The notes: a model not told the origin generated them from the letters alone. A stretch of DNA of 64,000 nucleotides from Flavobacteriaceae bacterium (GCA_013373635.1 JABXHN010000019.1:62001-126000); one strand, 5' to 3'; numbered from the stretch's first letter, positions 50,714-61,255 are shown. Made by a program: numbers and translations.

Positions 50714-52288
50714 TTACTCACTATCGTTTGCTCTAAATGTAGGAACGATACGCTCTTTGGAATGCTGTTCAAATCCATAGGCTATTTCGATGAGCTGAGG
50801 CTCTGACCACGCTCTTCCGAAAAATGACATCCCAAGTGGTAGACCGTGAATAGCTCCCATGGGGATGGTAATGTTTGGGTAACCAGCCCAAGCAGCCGAC
50901 GAAGAACTTCCTATATGGTAATTATCTCCGTTAAGCCAATCAGTATTCCAAGCAGGTCCACCAGTGGGTGCAATGATAGCATCGAGATGTAACTCATCCA
51001 TCACTCGATCGATTCCCTGGTCTTGACTTCCTTCTTTTAAGGCTTTTAGATGATCCTCATATGTTTTTGAATTCATTCCTTCGGTAGCTAAGGCCATTTT
51101 TAAATACGCTTGATTAAAGAACTTAAGCTCGATGGAATCCTTCTCATTAAAGGCGATGAGCTCTTCAAGACTTTTGATTGGAGCATTGTCCCCCAAGGAA
51201 GCAAAATAATCGTTTAATCCATCTTTGTATTCGTGAAGCATTACCTGAAAGGAATGAGAACCTGTTCCTCTTGGGGCTATCGATTCAATCTCGATGATTT
51301 CAGCTCCTTTTGATTTCATGAGCTCGATTGCCTTTGAAGTAACCTCATCTACCTTGTCAAAATCACCAAAAGAAGCTTTATACCATCCAATGCGTTTTCC
51401 TTTGAGACCATCCTCTTTTAAAAAAGGAGTATAATCAGTTAAGAAGTGATCCTTACTCTCTAAAGTTTTTGAATCTGAAGCATCGATTCCAACCATGGCT
51501 CCAAGTGCGATGGTTGCATCTTTGAGTGTTCTCGCCATAGGTCCTGGGGTGTCTTGTGTAAATGATATTGGAATGATTCCCGAACGGCTCAATAAACCCA
51601 CAGTCGGTTTAATTCCGACGATTCCGTTATTGTTAGAAGGGCAGACGATCGAACCATTGGTCTCCGTTCCAATTGCCAAAACGGTTAAATTCGCTGAGAC
51701 TGCGACTCCTGAACCAGAACTAGACCCACAAGGATTTCTAGTGAGAACATAAGGGTTTTTTGTTTGACCGACGATTCCACTCCAACCACTTGAAGAATGT
51801 TCTCCTCTAAAATTAGCCCATTCGCTGAGGTTTGCTTTTCCTAAGATAACAGCTCCAGCCTCTCTGAGTTTAGTAGCAATATAACTGTCGTTAAGAGGAT
51901 ATGAATTCATTAAAGCCCTGGATCCTGCAGTAGTAGGCATCTTATCGGCTGTGTCAATATTGTCTTTTAAGAGAACTGGCACTCCAAAAAGAGGTCCTCT
52001 TTGAGCAGTGTCTAAGGCATCCAACTCAGCTGCAATAGCTAGGGCATCAGGATTGGTGATAATTACTGAATTTAATTCTGGGCCGTTGTGATCAATCTGA
52101 TCGATACGCTCCAAATAGGCCTGAACTACTTCGGCAACTGTGTAGTTTTGATTTACGTACCCTTCTTGGAGTTGTTCAATATCAAATTCCAAATAGGCAA
52201 AGTCGTTGTAATCAACCACCTGTTGCTTCGAAGATTGACAAGACAAAACTAATAAACTTACTACTACTAAAATTCTTAAGGCTTTCAT
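50714..52288 (-). CDS. Amidase-signature lipoprotein
   Basis: 524 residues with lipobox LLVLSCQSS (Cys17). Amidase signature catalytic triad: Lys108 (PVLLKDN), cis-Ser in CGSSSGSGVAV (residues 187-197) and nucleophile Ser213 in GTETNGSIV. Exported and lipid-anchored, it could hydrolyse amides such as peptide or amino-sugar amides. It is not GatA of the cytosolic transamidosome, because of the export signal and the absence of GatB/GatC. It is divergent from the amidohydrolase gene at 52342. Confidence 0.9.
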   Translation of the reverse strand: MKALRILVVVSLLVLSCQSSKQQVVDYNDFAYLEFDIEQLQEGYVNQNYTVAEVVQAYLERIDQIDHNGPELNSVIITNPDALAIAAELDALDTAQRGPLFGVPVLLKDNIDTADKMPTTAGSRALMNSYPLNDSYIATKLREAGAVILGKANLSEWANFRGEHSSSGWSGIVGQTKNPYVLTRNPCGSSSGSGVAVSANLTVLAIGTETNGSIVCPSNNNGIVGIKPTVGLLSRSGIIPISFTQDTPGPMARTLKDATIALGAMVGIDASDSKTLESKDHFLTDYTPFLKEDGLKGKRIGWYKASFGDFDKVDEVTSKAIELMKSKGAEIIEIESIAPRGTGSHSFQVMLHEYKDGLNDYFASLGDNAPIKSLEELIAFNEKDSIELKFFNQAYLKMALATEGMNSKTYEDHLKALKEGSQDQGIDRVMDELHLDAIIAPTGGPAWNTDWLNGDNYHIGSSSSAAWAGYPNITIPMGAIHGLPLGMSFFGRAWSEPQLIEIAYGFEQHSKERIVPTFRANDSE

Positions 52289-52341
52289 AGAGGTTCTTTT
52301 TATTTAAAAGTATAAAAACTATTTATTATTACCTTAGGCTT

Positions 52342-53745
52342 ATGAAAAAGCTTTTAACCCTCAGTCTAGTTTGGTTCAGTATAATTTCTTGTCAAAAGAA
52401 TCCTGATTTTGACCTTTTAATTGCAAATGGCAATCTTATTAATCTTGAAACTCAAGATATAACTAAAAGTGATATTTACATCAATAATGATCGAATTGTA
52501 ACAATTAATGCTGCGAAAGAAGCAGATCGATATGCAAAGACTATCATTGATGCTACTGATAAATTTCTCATTCCTGGGCTTTGGGACAATCACGTTCACT
52601 TCAGAGGTGGAGAACAGCTTATCAAAGACAATGAGTGGTTTTTATCTCAATACATCGCCAACGGTATTACCGTTGTTAGAGATGCTGGTGGAGATCTCAC
52701 CCCATGGGTTAAAAAATGGCAACAAGAAATAGAAGATGGTGAGAGAGTTGGTCCGACAATTTTTACTTCTGGACCAAAAATCGATGGACTTCATCCAACT
52801 TGGGCTGGTTCCTTAGAAGTCGATGGAAAGGAGAGTATCGATAGGGCTTTGGACAGTTTAGAGGCCATTGGAGTCGATTTTGTAAAACTCTACGACAGTA
52901 CCATAAGTCCCGCTGCTTATATTTCAACGCTTCAAAAAGCAGAAGAAAGAGGAATGATCTCCTCAGGACACATGCCTTTTACCGTGACTCTTGACCAAAC
53001 CATCGATGCAGGAATTGATGCTGTAGAACATTTGTACTACATCCTCAAGGGATGCTCCAGTATGGAAGCAGAAATTACTCGAGGATTACAAGAGGGAAGC
53101 TTCGGGTTTTGGGATGCCCTTCCTCAACTACAAAACACATACGACCGTGATGTCGCCTATACGACTTTTTCGAAACTCAAAAACAATAGTGTTTTTGTAG
53201 TACCTACCCTTCACATTGGAAAAACACTTAGCTATTTAGATGAACAAGACCACAATAAAGATTCGTACTTATCAAAATTAAGTGATGAATTTAAAGAGAC
53301 TTACAAAGGTAGAATTAAACGATTTGAAAATTCCTCCCAAAAGGCAAGAGATGACCGAAAGCAATTGGATCAATTCTTTGTAAAACTGGCCCATGAACTC
53401 AATAAGGCAGGAGTATCGCTACTTGCTGGTTCTGATGCTGGGGCCTACAACTCCTACGTTTATCCAGGCCCTTCACTCATCGGAGAATTAAAGGCGTTAG
53501 TCAATGCTGGTTTAACTCCTGCAGAGGCCCTTCAAACAGCAACTGTAAATGGAGCAAAATTTTTAAACAAAGAAACTGATTACGGGACTATTGAAGAAAA
53601 AAAGATGGCCTCGATTCTCATTCTCGAGGCCAATCCCTTACATCACATTAACAATATTCAACGTATTCATACGCTCATTCATTTAGGAACAGTATATCCT
53701 AAAAAATCTCTGGATTCTTTAAAAAACTCTAAACAAATTCAATGA
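52342..53745 (+). CDS. Amidohydrolase-family lipoprotein
   Basis: 467 residues with lipobox WFSIISCQ (Cys17). Motifs: GLWDNHVHFRGG (HxH), VDFVKLYDS (Lys position), SSGHMPF, VEHLYYIL, and LLAGSDAGAYN (final Asp), all metal ligands of the superfamily. It probably cleaves cyclic amides or dipeptides on the outside of the inner membrane. It is adjacent to an amidase on the opposite strand. It overlaps the small gene at 53739 by seven bases in convergent orientation. Confidence 0.87.
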   Translation: MKKLLTLSLVWFSIISCQKNPDFDLLIANGNLINLETQDITKSDIYINNDRIVTINAAKEADRYAKTIIDATDKFLIPGLWDNHVHFRGGEQLIKDNEWFLSQYIANGITVVRDAGGDLTPWVKKWQQEIEDGERVGPTIFTSGPKIDGLHPTWAGSLEVDGKESIDRALDSLEAIGVDFVKLYDSTISPAAYISTLQKAEERGMISSGHMPFTVTLDQTIDAGIDAVEHLYYILKGCSSMEAEITRGLQEGSFGFWDALPQLQNTYDRDVAYTTFSKLKNNSVFVVPTLHIGKTLSYLDEQDHNKDSYLSKLSDEFKETYKGRIKRFENSSQKARDDRKQLDQFFVKLAHELNKAGVSLLAGSDAGAYNSYVYPGPSLIGELKALVNAGLTPAEALQTATVNGAKFLNKETDYGTIEEKKMASILILEANPLHHINNIQRIHTLIHLGTVYPKKSLDSLKNSKQIQ

Positions 53746-53930
53746 TTTTCCGATTCCACTACCAATTCATAAAACTCAGGAGTCACCGTGAACCAGTAGC
53801 CGTTTTCTTCATGCAGGGAATTATCTCCTTTTCCATTTCTAGAATGAAAATCGATCAAATGTTGTTTAAAACGATCAAGATCCTTTACTACATATGATTT
53901 ACCTAGATCATCTTTTAGCTTAAGACTCAT
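53739..53930 (-). CDS. Small conserved-looking protein, unknown function
   Basis: 63 residues, soluble, acidic/basic mixed (LKDDLGKSYVVKDLDRFKQH, WFTVTPEFYELVVES). No known family. It begins two bases after the small membrane-protein gene and shares its operon, which supports a real gene. Its end overlaps the amidohydrolase gene by seven bases. Confidence 0.55.
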   Translation of the reverse strand: MSLKLKDDLGKSYVVKDLDRFKQHLIDFHSRNGKGDNSLHEENGYWFTVTPEFYELVVESENH

Positions 53931-53932
53931 CT

Positions 53933-54166
53933 CTACATATTTGAAAATGCGATTAGGGCTCCGAGAATCGTACTAAAAAACAATCCTGCAATGATTAATC
54001 CTGCAACCATAAAAATTAAATAAGCTTTAGCCCAATTTTGTTTAGAAGGATGGGTGTCTGAACTAAAAGCCCAAACAATTAATAAAATAAATCCAACTAG
54101 TGGAATCGCTGTGAGTAATAATGTGATGACCCAGTCACCTACTGACATTGGTTTTTGTTCGTTCAT
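53933..54166 (-). CDS. Small two-helix membrane protein
   Basis: 77 residues from the ATG at 54166 (MNEQKPMSVGDWV), 16 bases after the M14 gene. Two helices: VITLLLTAIPLVGFILLIVW and YLIFMVAGLIIAGLFF, with a polar loop SSDTHPSKQNW. This is a widespread type of small membrane protein without assigned function. Confidence 0.7.
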   Translation of the reverse strand: MNEQKPMSVGDWVITLLLTAIPLVGFILLIVWAFSSDTHPSKQNWAKAYLIFMVAGLIIAGLFFSTILGALIAFSNM

Positions 54167-54182
54167 AGTGTTGAGTTTGATA

Positions 54183-56696
54183 TTATGGTAATTTAATTTG
54201 ACTTCCGTAAAAAATAGCATTTAAAAACAACTTGTTTGATCCGTAACTGGTTGCTCTAAAATTTGGATTAAATCCAAATAACACCACGGTTCCTCTTCCG
54301 AGAGAACTCGTAATAATAGGAGCAGACTTATCAAAATAGTAGTCTAAGTTTTCTTGACTTACGTAACCATCTATATGTGGATTTGCAAGGTATTTTGAAA
54401 CTGTCGCATAGGGATTTTTACTCGGTTGAATAAATACGTTGTTGTTTTTATACACTGGTAGTTCAGATCGAGTATATCCAAAAGCTATGGGGTGTGAAAG
54501 GTCTAAATCTGCTTTAAAAAAAGCTCCGCCAATTTCTTTTTTACCCTCGTGTTCAGATGCATCCACATAGGCCAATCGTTTTACAACTTCGTCATTTTTG
54601 GGTTTTTCAACCAATGCCTCTTTGACTAATTTCTTGTCAATAGCCCATTTCGAGGCTCCAGCTATAGTGATTAGCGTATTGCCTTTTTTAACCCATTCTG
54701 CTATTTTTTGTTGCTGAATGGAATCGAGATTCGAATAGGAACCAGATACCATAATCAGTGTGTTGTATGGGTCTAATGAATAGCGACTGAAACGTTCCAT
54801 TCTAAGTTTAGATATCGGCATCTTTACGCGAGTATCCAACAAATGCCATACTTCTCCTGCCTCATAGGAGCGAACTCCCTCTCCGACTAGCAAGGCAACC
54901 TTGGGAGTTTTTGCAACTATAAAATTTCGAGATCCTAAATCAATTCCCTGAAGGCTAAATCCTGTAGATGTTCCCCATACTGACACTGGATACTTCTTTT
55001 GAGCCCCTGAAATAATATCAAAAACTTCATCAGCTGTTTCGTCTTGAACACTGACAGGAACAAGTAGTGTTCCATAACCAAAATTGACTGCTCCACTTGA
55101 GGTTTCTGCTTTAAAAGGTTTATGAGCAACTGATACTTTTAATCCATTGGATTGTAAATCATATAAAAAAGAAGAGGTCAAATAATCCTCCCCAGAAATT
55201 AAGTAGGCATAAGATGACTTTTCTGCTTTATGAATTTCAACTAATTCGCTTGAAGAATTTACTTTGTCACCTAGTGAATATTTAGTTAGTGCTCTGTAAT
55301 TCATATTGTAAAAATTAGCCGTACTCCAAGCAGAAGCATCGTAAAATACAGAGTCACGATATTGTGAATAGGTCTCAAATATATTTTGAATCATTCTTCT
55401 TTGAGGCTGCTTCATAGGAACCACTAGCTTATTGTTGTTCTTGTAAACTTCAATTTTATGAGACAGTAAATGATCGACAAAAGCTTTGGTTCTCGACTGA
55501 TCTTTTTCAATATCAAAACTATAGGCAGCTACTCCTGTGATAGGCTTTTCATTTACTGCTGATCTAAAGAAATCCTGCTGATAAGCCCTTAGTAATTTTC
55601 TGTTTTCAACTGCTGCTCTAATGGTAGCCATACTCGATGTAAATTGATTGCGTATGGTAAAAGCAAAGGTGATTTTACCGTAATCCGTCTTTTGTAGGTG
55701 CCCTCTAGAGCTCGCTTGTTCAAATAAGAGGGCTAATCCTCCTTGAAGATCTGGATAGGATGATCCATATCCAGGATAAGTTCCATCAAAGGCTTCTTTT
55801 GTGAAATACAAGGATCCGATGGAATCCAAATCCTTTCTAAAGTAAGTCGCAAACAAATCGTTTAAATCCTCGTAATTCTCCTTAGGCATAATGGGGTCTT
55901 TGGATCCTATAGGTTTCATAGGTTCGAAAAAGTGAGTTGAATTGGTCCCCATCTCATGAAAATCAGTAACCACATTTGGATACCACTGATGATACCATTC
56001 TAATTTAGCAACACTTTCAGGCTGTGTTCCAAGAAACCAATCCCTGTTTAAATCAAACCAATAATGATTGGTTCTTCCTCCTGGCCAGGCTTCGTTGTGC
56101 TCCGCTTCATTGGGATCATCACTAAGAGTTTTGGCTCGCATTACATTAGCCCAATGCGTATGACGATCTCTACCGTCTGGATTGATAGCGGGATCAATCA
56201 TAAAGACAGCATTGTCGATATAATTTTCGATTTTTGAATTCGTTGAAGCCGTCAACACATAGGCTGTGAGCATGGCAGCCTCAGAGGAAGAAGGTTCGTT
56301 TCCGTGAACGTTATATCCGAGTTGTACAAAGACCGGTACGTCAGAGTCTTTAGAAGAGGCTTTTAATTGAACGAGTTCTAAATGCTTCTTCTGAAGGTCC
56401 TCTAAATTGCGCTGATTCTCAGCAGAGGTCACCGTAAAAATTACGAGTTTTCTTCCTTCATGAGTTTTTCCGTAGGTTTCAATAGATGCTCTATCAGATA
56501 CTTCTGCAAGCTTTGTCAAATAAGCTACTATGAGATCATGTCTAGTGTGATAGCTTCCAATGCCGTATTCCAAAAAGGCTTCTGGAGCGGGAATTTTTTG
56601 ATCAAAGGGGGCGAAATCTTTGTAGTAGTAATCCTGTGAGTAAGACCACTGAAAAGTACTTATTAGAGTAATTAATAGAAGGACTATTTTTTTCAT
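54183..56696 (-). CDS. Secreted M14 zinc carboxypeptidase
   Basis: 837 residues from the ATG at 56696; an in-frame start further upstream would add 15 residues before a good signal peptide (MKKIVLLLITLIST, to SYSQ). Zinc ligands: HGNEPSSSE (H-x-x-E, about residue 128) and the later His in the NPDGRDRHTHW region; WFDLNRDWF, TDFHEMG and the catalytic Glu region follow. The C-terminal 400 residues include a domain like GATase1/LpqB-type beta sheets. It trims peptides outside the cell. The DUF5916 gene is 25 bases upstream. Confidence 0.88.
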   Translation of the reverse strand: MKKIVLLLITLISTFQWSYSQDYYYKDFAPFDQKIPAPEAFLEYGIGSYHTRHDLIVAYLTKLAEVSDRASIETYGKTHEGRKLVIFTVTSAENQRNLEDLQKKHLELVQLKASSKDSDVPVFVQLGYNVHGNEPSSSEAAMLTAYVLTASTNSKIENYIDNAVFMIDPAINPDGRDRHTHWANVMRAKTLSDDPNEAEHNEAWPGGRTNHYWFDLNRDWFLGTQPESVAKLEWYHQWYPNVVTDFHEMGTNSTHFFEPMKPIGSKDPIMPKENYEDLNDLFATYFRKDLDSIGSLYFTKEAFDGTYPGYGSSYPDLQGGLALLFEQASSRGHLQKTDYGKITFAFTIRNQFTSSMATIRAAVENRKLLRAYQQDFFRSAVNEKPITGVAAYSFDIEKDQSRTKAFVDHLLSHKIEVYKNNNKLVVPMKQPQRRMIQNIFETYSQYRDSVFYDASAWSTANFYNMNYRALTKYSLGDKVNSSSELVEIHKAEKSSYAYLISGEDYLTSSFLYDLQSNGLKVSVAHKPFKAETSSGAVNFGYGTLLVPVSVQDETADEVFDIISGAQKKYPVSVWGTSTGFSLQGIDLGSRNFIVAKTPKVALLVGEGVRSYEAGEVWHLLDTRVKMPISKLRMERFSRYSLDPYNTLIMVSGSYSNLDSIQQQKIAEWVKKGNTLITIAGASKWAIDKKLVKEALVEKPKNDEVVKRLAYVDASEHEGKKEIGGAFFKADLDLSHPIAFGYTRSELPVYKNNNVFIQPSKNPYATVSKYLANPHIDGYVSQENLDYYFDKSAPIITSSLGRGTVVLFGFNPNFRATSYGSNKLFLNAIFYGSQIKLP

Positions 56697-56721
56697 GACT
56701 AAGAATTTATTAATAGGTGTT

Positions 56722-58929
56722 TTAGTTTCCAAAAACATCAAAGTTGTGGGTGTATTTTACAGTGAATATTTGATTGTTCATCGGATTAAATAAATCCTGA
56801 TCTCGAATGATATTAAATACTACAAAGAGCCCAGTATTGGCATCTCTTAGCAATCCAAATCGCGTATTGACCGAAGTGATTTCAGTGACGTTATTGTATT
56901 GAATTAAACTTTGCAAAAACATTCTAGGAGTAAAAGAATAGGCCAGTTTAGCTCCAGTTACTACAATTGTAGCATCTCCATTAGGAAGCTTTAAATCGTT
57001 ATAGCTGATATTGAGTTCCGAATTAAACTTATCTCCCATACGCAGTTTAAAAGTATTTAAAGAGGTGACTCTAGTTCCACCAAAATAACCCCCAATTTTG
57101 GTATAGGTTCTATAATAGAAGGGTTTGTTCGCATTGGTATTGTAGACAATTTGAGCTTCTCCGTGATGATACGTTCCTGGAGCCACTTCTACATCTGAAA
57201 TACGAAATGCATCATATACCCCCTCTCCTGTCGCATTGTATCCTGTGTGTAATTCCGCTCCACTATTCCAAACCCAGTGATTGTCAATATGCAAAAAGCT
57301 ACTCTGCATTCTGTTTTGAAAATCATTGTAAACCCGATAGGCAATATGTGGTCTGATCTCCATCATTGTTCCCATATTTTTTAAACGAATACTTCTAAAT
57401 ACTAAAACTTCAGGTTTTTTAAAAGAGGAACGTTGTAAGAATCCAACCTCAGGGTTAAAATCTTCTCCAACCTCCGTATAGGCAGCGTTTAGTCGCCATC
57501 CATCCCATTCATATGACCAAGATAATTTAAAGGCGTGATTATTTCTGTATGAGGGCGCACCAACTAATGACTCCATACTTTTAGCGTAAAATCCAGTAAG
57601 TTGTGCTTTTTTTCCAAAACCTAACTTGCCATCTAATGCAGCCACATTATTATAACTCGAACCTCCATAAGAGGATCGACCCACAAAAATTCCTCCGATG
57701 GAAGATCTTGTCCCTAAAAATTCGTGATTCACTCTTGCTACTCTATAAGATGTTTTTTCGATTACATCTCCCACAGCATCAGTCATCATATTGAGTAATC
57801 CGACATTGGTATTACCAACTTTACCGGAGAGGCGTGCTCCTCCAATGATGGGCACTAGTTCACCTTCAGATCCAATTCCAATTCTTCTTGAAAAGAATAA
57901 GTCAACTTCACCAGGAGATCCTACTGAAAATTGTCCGGCATTTTCTAAAAAGAAAGCTCTCTTTTCAGGAAAGAAGAGATTAAATCGATCTAAATTAACC
58001 TGTTGTTCATCCACCTCTACTTGTGCAAAGTCGGTATTGTATGTCAAGTCCAAAGTAAGCGCTGGTGTAAGTGAATACTTAAGATCGATACCGGCATCTG
58101 TTTTTGACTCATTAATATTCTCAATCTTATCTCTGGAGGCTTGAACGAGTCCGTAAGGCATTATTCTGAGGTTTTTAGGATTCTTAAGGTCAAAACCTGT
58201 GACGCTCCCTGCTATGGAAAGTCTCTTGATATCAAAACCTAGTGGTAATGAAGCCCAATAGGCAACTTCAGATGTCTTCGCAATATTTCTTTGAAAGTTA
58301 ACGCCCCATGATTTGTCTTTACCAGAGCTAAATCGAATCGAACGAAGAGGAATTCTAAACTCTGCACTCCATCCAAAATCACCTTTGAGTGTTTGAACAT
58401 CCCAAGCGGCATCCCAGTTGATATTAGTACCTCCAATGACTCCTCCCTGTTGGCGATTGGCACTTAAATTACCAACACCTTCGTTGTTAATTTGAGCATC
58501 GAACTCCATCCCTTCGGCATTGGTGCCGAAAAGAAATCCGTTTTGACCATCGTGATAGGTATCGATAATAAATTGAAAACTGTCGGAATCACCTAAATCA
58601 GCATCTCTTCTTGAATCAGACACCACTATTTTACCTGGCTGAGAATCAAAACACACTACAGAAACATAGAGTGTCTTATCGTCATAGGCCATTCGAACAT
58701 GAGTATCTTCTGATACTGCTTGACCAATTTTGGGCTTTAATTGAACGAAATTAGAAATCGGGTCTATGGCATTCCATACAGCATCATTAATGACATCTCC
58801 ATCTACTATTGGAGCTTGTTCTAAATAGGTTATTTTAAATTCGGGGCGCTCTAAATTTTTGGTTGGAGTTTGAGCAAAAGAAAGGGTCGTTGCAAGAGCA
58901 AAGACCCCTAATAAAGATAGGTTTTTCAT
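56722..58929 (-). CDS. DUF5916 outer-membrane barrel protein with CBM9-like domain
   Basis: 735 residues. Signal peptide to about residue 19 (SFAQ). Residues 35-210 form a carbohydrate-binding family 9-like domain (PIVDGDVINDAVWNAIDP, VRMAYDDKTLYVSVVC, DSFQFIIDTYHDGQNGFLF). From about 240 to the end is a beta-barrel (DUF5916) ending in KYTHNFDVFGN. Such proteins are thought to sit in the outer membrane and often accompany amidohydrolases and peptidases in Bacteroidetes; the function is unproven. Confidence 0.85.
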   Translation of the reverse strand: MKNLSLLGVFALATTLSFAQTPTKNLERPEFKITYLEQAPIVDGDVINDAVWNAIDPISNFVQLKPKIGQAVSEDTHVRMAYDDKTLYVSVVCFDSQPGKIVVSDSRRDADLGDSDSFQFIIDTYHDGQNGFLFGTNAEGMEFDAQINNEGVGNLSANRQQGGVIGGTNINWDAAWDVQTLKGDFGWSAEFRIPLRSIRFSSGKDKSWGVNFQRNIAKTSEVAYWASLPLGFDIKRLSIAGSVTGFDLKNPKNLRIMPYGLVQASRDKIENINESKTDAGIDLKYSLTPALTLDLTYNTDFAQVEVDEQQVNLDRFNLFFPEKRAFFLENAGQFSVGSPGEVDLFFSRRIGIGSEGELVPIIGGARLSGKVGNTNVGLLNMMTDAVGDVIEKTSYRVARVNHEFLGTRSSIGGIFVGRSSYGGSSYNNVAALDGKLGFGKKAQLTGFYAKSMESLVGAPSYRNNHAFKLSWSYEWDGWRLNAAYTEVGEDFNPEVGFLQRSSFKKPEVLVFRSIRLKNMGTMMEIRPHIAYRVYNDFQNRMQSSFLHIDNHWVWNSGAELHTGYNATGEGVYDAFRISDVEVAPGTYHHGEAQIVYNTNANKPFYYRTYTKIGGYFGGTRVTSLNTFKLRMGDKFNSELNISYNDLKLPNGDATIVVTGAKLAYSFTPRMFLQSLIQYNNVTEITSVNTRFGLLRDANTGLFVVFNIIRDQDLFNPMNNQIFTVKYTHNFDVFGN

Positions 58930-58987
58930 ATTGAGGGCTTAAAGTCCTCTAAAAATAAGAATTTTGTATTTAATAACAGTAACTTAT

Positions 58988-61255
58988 TTAATCTTCCAAT
59001 GTAACTATTTTTTCAAGTAATTGATCAGAACTCAATCCAACCATCACAGAAAAAACACCAGGCTCTAATAAAAGCTCTCCATCAGGTCCGAAGAACGATA
59101 AATCTTCTTTATCGACAACCATACGAACCGTTTTAGAGGCTCCAGCTTTTAAAGACACTTTTGTGAAATCTTTAAGCTCTTTAACTGGTCTCACATAAGA
59201 GGCTGCATGATCTCTGATATAAAGCTGAAGGAATTGTGAACCATCGATATCAGAATTGTTTTTTAAAGTAACTTTCACTTCAATTGTACCCTCTTTTGTC
59301 ATCGAATCTGATGAAATTTCAAAGGATTCGATTTGAATATCCGAATAACTAAGTCCGTGTCCGAAGGCAAAAAGAGGAGTTTCTTCCTCATCCATATAAT
59401 GTGACCAAAAAACAAGATCATTTCCGGGATTGGTTGGTCTCCCGGTACTGTAATGATTGTAATAAATCGGTAGTTGCCCTACAGATCTCGGAAATGAAAC
59501 TGGAAGTTTTCCTGTTGGATTATAGGCGCCATAAAGCACATCGACGATTGCATTACCACTCTCAGTTCCCAGGTGCCACGCTTGAACCACTGCTTTTGAT
59601 AGGGCTGTTTCTTTGGTAAGATCAAGGGGACGTCCACTGTGATTGACTAAAATAATATTCTCATTGACTTTAGAAACGGCCTCAACGAGTTCTTTTTGTA
59701 ATCCAGGTAAATCGATGTAAGCTCGAGATCGTCCTTCTCCAGCTTGAAACCCATCTTCACCAACAGCTAAGACGACCACATCAACTTCTTTTGCCAATTT
59801 CACAGCCTCTTCAATTCCAGTGAGATCGGTCGTATTTAACTGAACTTCAAAAGGAAAACTAACTTGTTTCTCAACCAATCGAACTCCTTGAGCGTGTTGG
59901 AATTTAATTTTTTTGGCTTTTAATGCTTCTAAGATCGACACTGCACTGTTATCTTCTCCTTGCAATCGCCAGTTTCCTAAAGAAATGTTTTTATCATCGA
60001 CCATCGGACCAATAAAAGCTACCTTTTGACTTTTATTTAAAGGTAGTATGGACGCTTCGTTCTTAAGTAATACAATAGATTTTACCGCAGACTCGTAAGC
60101 AATAGATCTGTTTTCTTTAGTTCCAATTAGTTCTTTTTCTCTTTGTTCGTCACAATACAGATAAGGATTGTCAAATAAACCCAAGTCAAACTTTACCTTG
60201 AGAATTCTTCGAACGGCATCATCTACATATTCCATTGCTACAGTGCCATTTTGAACGAGTTCTTCGATGTGATTGCTAAAAAATTTCGCTTCCATATCCA
60301 TATCCGTTCCTGCCACAATTGCTTTTTCAGTCGCAAATTTCGCGTCAGGAGCATATCCATGAACGATCATCTCGGCAAAGGAACCCCAATCCGACACCAC
60401 GAATCCTTCAAATCCCCAGCGATCTTTCAGAAGATCCCTAATGAGGTATTGGTTAGCAGTTGCAGGTACTCCTTGAATAATATTAAAAGAGGTCATAAAG
60501 GTACTTGCACCCGCATCGACCGCTGCTTTAAAGGGAGGTAATACAAAATTGTGCAAGGTGAGATCACTGATATCTACGGTGTTGTAATCTTTTCCGGATT
60601 CAGAAAAGCCATAAGCTGCAAAGTGTTTCGCACAAGCAGCTAAGGTATGTGGACTGGTGAGATCATCACCTTGAAAACCATGAACTCTTGCTTTTGCGAT
60701 CTGTGCACTCAAAAAAGGATCTTCACCGGATCCTTCCATGATTCTCCCCCAACGAGCATCTCTTGAAACATCGACCATTGGAGCAAAAGTCCAGTTGATT
60801 CCTGCAGCAGTCGCTTCCTTAGCAGCCAAAGCAGCTCCTTTTTTAATGACTTCCATATCCCAACTTGCAGATTCAGCTAGCGGCTCTGGTAAAATCGTTT
60901 TGAATCCGTGGATCACATCCTGTCCAAAAATTAAAGGAATTCCCAAACGGGTTTCTTCAACAGCGATCTTTTGAATTGCTCTCACTTCTTTGACACTGGT
61001 AATATTGAGCATGGAACCCACTTCTCCATTTCTGAGTTGTTGGTATTTCGCTTTGGAATCACCATCAGCTGGTACAGGTCCTGTAACATCCCAAAAACCA
61101 GTTAATTGATGCATTTGACCAATCTTTTCTTTGAGAGTCATTTTAGACAATAAAGATTCAATTTTTTGACTTGTATCATCTTGCGCATGAGATACACTGC
61201 TAAAAAGGAGTGTGAGTAGAAGTAAAAAACTGAGGTTAGAATAGGAAAATTTCAT
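58988..61255 (-). CDS. bglX: Glycoside hydrolase family 3 beta-glucosidase
   Basis: 755 residues with a signal peptide (to about residue 24, VSHAQ). GH3 N-terminal TIM barrel with nucleophile Asp288 in GFVVSDWGSF, KHFAAYG and FAPMVDVSRDARWGR; a five-stranded sandwich domain (VVLAVGEDGFQAGEGRSR); and a C-terminal fibronectin-III-like domain (from about 640). The layout equals periplasmic beta-glucosidase BglX. It removes glucose or other sugars from oligosaccharide ends. It is the first gene of a likely five-gene operon. Confidence 0.93.
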   Translation of the reverse strand: MKFSYSNLSFLLLLTLLFSSVSHAQDDTSQKIESLLSKMTLKEKIGQMHQLTGFWDVTGPVPADGDSKAKYQQLRNGEVGSMLNITSVKEVRAIQKIAVEETRLGIPLIFGQDVIHGFKTILPEPLAESASWDMEVIKKGAALAAKEATAAGINWTFAPMVDVSRDARWGRIMEGSGEDPFLSAQIAKARVHGFQGDDLTSPHTLAACAKHFAAYGFSESGKDYNTVDISDLTLHNFVLPPFKAAVDAGASTFMTSFNIIQGVPATANQYLIRDLLKDRWGFEGFVVSDWGSFAEMIVHGYAPDAKFATEKAIVAGTDMDMEAKFFSNHIEELVQNGTVAMEYVDDAVRRILKVKFDLGLFDNPYLYCDEQREKELIGTKENRSIAYESAVKSIVLLKNEASILPLNKSQKVAFIGPMVDDKNISLGNWRLQGEDNSAVSILEALKAKKIKFQHAQGVRLVEKQVSFPFEVQLNTTDLTGIEEAVKLAKEVDVVVLAVGEDGFQAGEGRSRAYIDLPGLQKELVEAVSKVNENIILVNHSGRPLDLTKETALSKAVVQAWHLGTESGNAIVDVLYGAYNPTGKLPVSFPRSVGQLPIYYNHYSTGRPTNPGNDLVFWSHYMDEEETPLFAFGHGLSYSDIQIESFEISSDSMTKEGTIEVKVTLKNNSDIDGSQFLQLYIRDHAASYVRPVKELKDFTKVSLKAGASKTVRMVVDKEDLSFFGPDGELLLEPGVFSVMVGLSSDQLLEKIVTLED

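Noticed and set aside
50714-52288. GatA subunit of the Glu/Asp-tRNA amidotransferase
   Set aside because: The product has a lipoprotein signal and no gatB or gatC nearby, so it is an exported amidase.
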